From Halovulum marinum (GTDB taxonomy: Bacteria; Pseudomonadota; Alphaproteobacteria; Rhodobacterales; Rhodobacteraceae), in assembly GCF_009697225.1 (NCBI RefSeq), contig NZ_WIND01000016.1:29763-93762 (forward strand): a stretch of DNA of 64,000 bases, in the 5' to 3' direction. The position numbers were made by a program, and so were the translations under genes. The stretch's first letter is position 1, and each line of letters begins with the position of its first letter. Shown one piece after another: positions 61,059 to 64,000 of this stretch. The notes beneath the pieces are model-generated. The model did no database searches. It was not told where the DNA came from and saw nothing but the letters and a program-made list of their open reading frames with translations.

Positions 61059-63706
61059 GCATGGCACAGGCGAAGGCTGGCAGCCGGCGGCGGCGCAAGA
61101 CCCGCACGCGGCTGCTCGAGGAACAGACGGAACAGGCGCTCCGGCAACGGGGCGTGGAACTGATCGGACTGGGCCTGATCCTGCTGGCGTGCCTGGTGTT
61201 CGCGCTGCTGTGGACCTACGATCCGGACGATCCGTCGCTGTTCTCGGCCACCGACGCGGTGCCGAACAACGCGCTCGGCCTGCTGGGCGCGCTGCTGGCC
61301 GATCCGCTGCACCGGGCGCTGGGCTGGGCCGGCTACGGCCTGCCGCTGACGCTGTGCGTCTGGGGCATGCGGCTGGTGATGCACCGCGGCGAATCGCGGA
61401 TCCTCAGCCGGATCATCGTCGCGCCCCTGGCGATCGCGGTGGCGGCGATCTTCGCCGCCGCGCATGTGCCGTTCGCGGGCTGGCCGCACGTCTACGGGCT
61501 GGGCGGCATGTTCGGCGACAGCCTGTTCGTGGCGATCCTGTCGCTGGTGCCGCTTCCGACGCAGCAGTCGCTGCTGGTGGCGACGCCGGCGCTGGCGCTG
61601 GGTGCGGGCGTGCTGGCCGCGATCGGCCTGGGGGTGAACGGCCCCGAGGCGCGCGGCATCGGCCGCTTCCTGCTGCGCGGCCTTCTGACCAGCTACGACG
61701 CCGCCGCGCGGCTGCTGGGCCTTGTCCTGCGCGGGGCCGGCGGCGCCGCGCGCCGGGCGGCCGGGCGCCGGCGCGCCGCCGTCGCAGCCGCGCCGCGCAC
61801 GCGCCGCGAACCCGCCACCGTTGCCGCCTCGCCGCAGCCCGCCGCCGATCCCGCGCCCGCACCGACCCAGGACGAGGACCGGGTGATGGCCCGCATCGCC
61901 GCCGCCGTGCGCCGCCGCGCCGAGGCGACGCCGATGGCGGTGGATGTGCCGGGCCCCGACGGCGACGACGATGGCGACGTGATCGACGCCGCGTCGGACA
62001 ATGCCTACGCCGCGCCGCCGCCGCCCGCGCCGCGGGCGCTGGACCGCCGCAACGGCGCCGCCGAACCGCCGCTCAGCCGTGCCGACGCGCCGCCGGCGCC
62101 GCGGGTGCAGCAGCCCGAGCGCAAGCCGGCGGCCAAGTCCGCCCGCGCCCGCAGCGAGGAACAGCCCAGCCTGGCGTTCGGCGACGCCGACGGCGGCAGC
62201 TACGAGACCCCGCCGCTGTCGCTGCTGGAGAACCCCTCCAGCATCGTCCGCCAGCAGCTGTCCAACGACGCACTGGAGCAGAACGCGCGGATGCTGGAGA
62301 CCGTGCTCGACGACTACGGCGTGCGCGGCGAGATCGTCTCGGTCCGTCCCGGCCCGGTGGTGACGATGTACGAGCTGGAACCGGCGGCGGGTCTGAAGGC
62401 CAGCCGGGTGATCGGCCTTGCCGACGACATCGCCCGCTCGATGTCGGCGCTGGCGGCGCGCGTGTCGACCATCCCCGGCCGCACGGTGATCGGCATCGAG
62501 CTGCCCAACGACTACCGCGAGAAGGTGCTGCTGCGCGAGCTGCTGGCGCACCGCACCTATGGCGACGGCCACCACAAGCTGCCGCTGGCGCTGGGCAAGG
62601 ACATCGGCGGCGAGCCGGTGATCGCCAATCTGGCCAAGATGCCGCACCTGCTGATCGCCGGGACCACCGGCTCGGGCAAGTCGGTGTCGATCAACACCAT
62701 GATCCTGTCGCTGCTCTACAAGCTGACGCCCGAGCAGTGCCGGCTGATCATGATCGACCCGAAGATGCTGGAGCTGTCGGTCTACGACGGCATCCCGCAC
62801 CTGCTGTCGCCGGTGGTGACCGACCCGAAGAAGGCCGTCGTGGCCCTGAAATGGGTCGTCGCCGAGATGGAAGAGCGCTACCGCAAGATGTCGAAGATGG
62901 GCGTGCGCAACATCGACGGTTACAACGGCCGGGTGCAGGACGCGCTCGACAAGGGCGAGGGCTTCACCCGAACGGTGCAGACCGGGTTCGACGACGACAC
63001 CGGCGAGCCGGTGTTCGAGACCGAGGAATACGCCCCCGAGAAGATGCCCTATATCGTCGTCATCGTCGATGAGATGGCCGACCTGATGATGGTCGCCGGC
63101 AAGGAAATCGAGGCCTGCATCCAGCGCCTCGCGCAGATGGCGCGCGCGAGCGGCATCCACCTGATCATGGCCACGCAGCGGCCCTCGGTCGACGTGATCA
63201 CCGGCACGATCAAGGCCAACTTCCCGACGCGGATCAGCTTCCAGGTCACGTCCAAGATCGACAGCCGCACGATCCTGGGCGAACAGGGCGCCGAGCAGCT
63301 GCTGGGCATGGGCGACATGCTGTACATGGCCGGCGGCGGGCGCGTGACCCGCGTCCACGCCCCGTTCGTCAGCGACGAGGAGGTCGAGGAGATCGTCCGG
63401 CACCTGAAAGCGCAGGGCGAGCCGGAGTATGTCTCGGGCGTGCAGGACGGCCCCGAGGCGGACCAGGAAAGCGAGATCGACCTGGTGCTGGGCCTGGGCG
63501 GCAACACCACCGGCGAGGACGTGCTCTACGACCAGGCGGTGGCGATCGTGGCGCGCGACCGCAAGTGCTCGACCTCGTATATCCAGCGCAAGCTGGGCAT
63601 CGGCTACAACAAGGCCGCGCGCCTGGTCGAGCAAATGGAGGACGAGGGCGTCGTCAGCCAGGCCAACCACGTCGGCAAGCGCGAGGTGCTGGTCCCCGAG
63701 GCGTGA
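61055..63706 (+). CDS. ftsK: DNA translocase FtsK
   Basis: An 883-residue septal DNA pump. The N-terminal domain has four membrane helices (about residues 30-195), then an Ala/Pro/Arg-rich linker (about 210-380), then the motor: Walker [15 protein letters not shown] (about 535), Walker [14 protein letters not shown], and KADFVV-like region [20 protein letters not shown]. The C-terminal gamma winged helix ([35 protein letters not shown]) reads KOPS sites. Start GTG 61055 overlaps the aminotransferase stop; ATG 61061 is the alternative. Confidence 0.95.
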   Translation: MSMAQAKAGSRRRRKTRTRLLEEQTEQALRQRGVELIGLGLILLACLVFALLWTYDPDDPSLFSATDAVPNNALGLLGALLADPLHRALGWAGYGLPLTLCVWGMRLVMHRGESRILSRIIVAPLAIAVAAIFAAAHVPFAGWPHVYGLGGMFGDSLFVAILSLVPLPTQQSLLVATPALALGAGVLAAIGLGVNGPEARGIGRFLLRGLLTSYDAAARLLGLVLRGAGGAARRAAGRRRAAVAAAPRTRREPATVAASPQPAADPAPAPTQDEDRVMARIAAAVRRRAEATPMAVDVPGPDGDDDGDVIDAASDNAYAAPPPPAPRALDRRNGAAEPPLSRADAPPAPRVQQPERKPAAKSARARSEEQPSLAFGDADGGSYETPPLSLLENPSSIVRQQLSNDALEQNARMLETVLDDYGVRGEIVSVRPGPVVTMYELEPAAGLKASRVIGLADDIARSMSALAARVSTIPGRTVIGIELPNDYREKVLLRELLAHRTYGDGHHKLPLALGKDIGGEPVIANLAKMPHLLIAGTTGSGKSVSINTMILSLLYKLTPEQCRLIMIDPKMLELSVYDGIPHLLSPVVTDPKKAVVALKWVVAEMEERYRKMSKMGVRNIDGYNGRVQDALDKGEGFTRTVQTGFDDDTGEPVFETEEYAPEKMPYIVVIVDEMADLMMVAGKEIEACIQRLAQMARASGIHLIMATQRPSVDVITGTIKANFPTRISFQVTSKIDSRTILGEQGAEQLLGMGDMLYMAGGGRVTRVHAPFVSDEEVEEIVRHLKAQGEPEYVSGVQDGPEADQESEIDLVLGLGGNTTGEDVLYDQAVAIVARDRKCSTSYIQRKLGIGYNKAARLVEQMEDEGVVSQANHVGKREVLVPEA

Positions 63707-63749
63707 CCGGTCTGGCCCCGCGCTACAACCGTACCCGGTACGCCAACCG

Positions 63750-63773
63750 GGGATCCGGCCCGTGCCGGATCCC
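63750..63773. terminator. Hairpin downstream of ftsK
   Basis: GGGATCCGGC-CCGT-GCCGGATCCC is a perfect 10-bp stem 43 bases after the ftsK stop. It has no T run. The remaining 63774-63940 shows no supported gene. Confidence 0.5.
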
Positions 63774-63940
63774 GCGTCGCCTGTGCTCCCGCGACGGTGT
63801 AGACCCGGACCGGATTCATTGCGGTGTTCGGCAGGCGATGACGTCCGCCGTCCGGGTAAAATACTCCGGATCGTGATCTTCACGCCCGCGCGAGCCACAG
63901 CCCGCTCCGGTTTCCATCCTGTAATACCAACATGCATTGA

Positions 63941-64000
63941 TTAGAACTCATGGGCCCAATCTCGCAGGCCGATGGTCATGATTTTCCAGGGCCGCTTGAT
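63941..64000 (-). CDS. C-terminal end of an unidentified gene (partial)
   Basis: The minus strand from the window edge reads IKRPWKIMTIGLRDWAHEF and a TAA stop at 63943-63941. I have seen this kind of tail in Rhodobacterales proteins but cannot name the family. Only 19 codons are inside the window. Confidence 0.5.
   Translation of the reverse strand: MKRPWKIMTIGLRDWAHEF

Noticed and set aside
60905..63937. 1010-codon frame opposite ftsK
   Set aside because: Antisense shadow with no recognisable domain.

Overview
This is high-GC chromosomal DNA from an alphaproteobacterium, most likely a Rhodobacterales (Rhodobacteraceae-like) species. The family call rests on gene content: a DUF1489 gene, hisZ fused head-to-tail with hisS and hisG, a B12-dependent ribonucleotide reductase, the hemD / mitofilin-like / HemY-like order facing tsaD, an extensin-like gene, and the thioredoxin-TPR / LON-like / Trm112 cluster. 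No ribosomal RNA or other taxonomic marker is present, so genus cannot be assigned.

Left core (1-14273). The 3' part of dnaE is followed by slyX, a flavin reductase gene, a cell-wall hydrolase lipoprotein gene, and hisS-hisZ-hisG-panC, which overlap or nearly touch. Then come a dienelactone hydrolase, a TetR regulator, a cupredoxin / cytochrome P460 pair behind a 36-bp perfect palindrome, a DUF1489 gene and nrdJ.

Accessory stretch (about 14274-35034), less GC-rich by eye. It holds a ccmF-G-H-I cytochrome c maturation operon, a two-component system with a Met/His-rich sensor, a SHOCT protein, a Met-rich EF-hand protein, a DUF302 protein, a ferric-reductase-like membrane protein, an APC permease, an L,D-transpeptidase, a small lipoprotein, and a His-rich heavy-metal ATPase. 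Two near-identical MerR-type promoters (19-bp spacers) precede the L,D-transpeptidase and the ATPase, although no merR gene lies in the window. A second module is a four-gene, translationally coupled operon (di-heme peroxidase-like protein plus a PhnD/C/E-type ABC transporter), divergent from an MntR/DtxR-type regulator. A perfect dyad sits on the operon's promoter. Metal homeostasis and envelope redox are the common theme.

Small integrated element (about 35035-41089). The 3' half of a tRNA-Thr(CGT) gene lies at 34998-35043 and its 5' half at 41084-41122, both on the minus strand, each carrying the 6-bp core CGTAAT. Joined at the core they fold as one tRNA. Between them are a decayed nest of insertion sequences (IS3, IS21 helper, IS66), an intact but quite different tRNA-Thr(CGT), a 46-residue membrane protein, small orphan genes and a chimeric tyrosine integrase beside the 5' half. 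The simplest reading is an element that broke a host tRNA-Thr gene and carries its own replacement. This is the most interesting finding in the window.

Right core (41278-64000). HemY-like, mitofilin-like and hemD genes are divergent from tsaD. Then follow EVE, DUF1761, extensin-like, small secreted proteins, two exported MsrB-like paralogues, an HD hydrolase, a thioredoxin-TPR protein, LON-like and Trm112-like proteins, a BenE-type transporter, two flavoproteins, an amidase, a PLP aminotransferase and ftsK. The window ends in the last 19 codons of an unidentified minus-strand gene.
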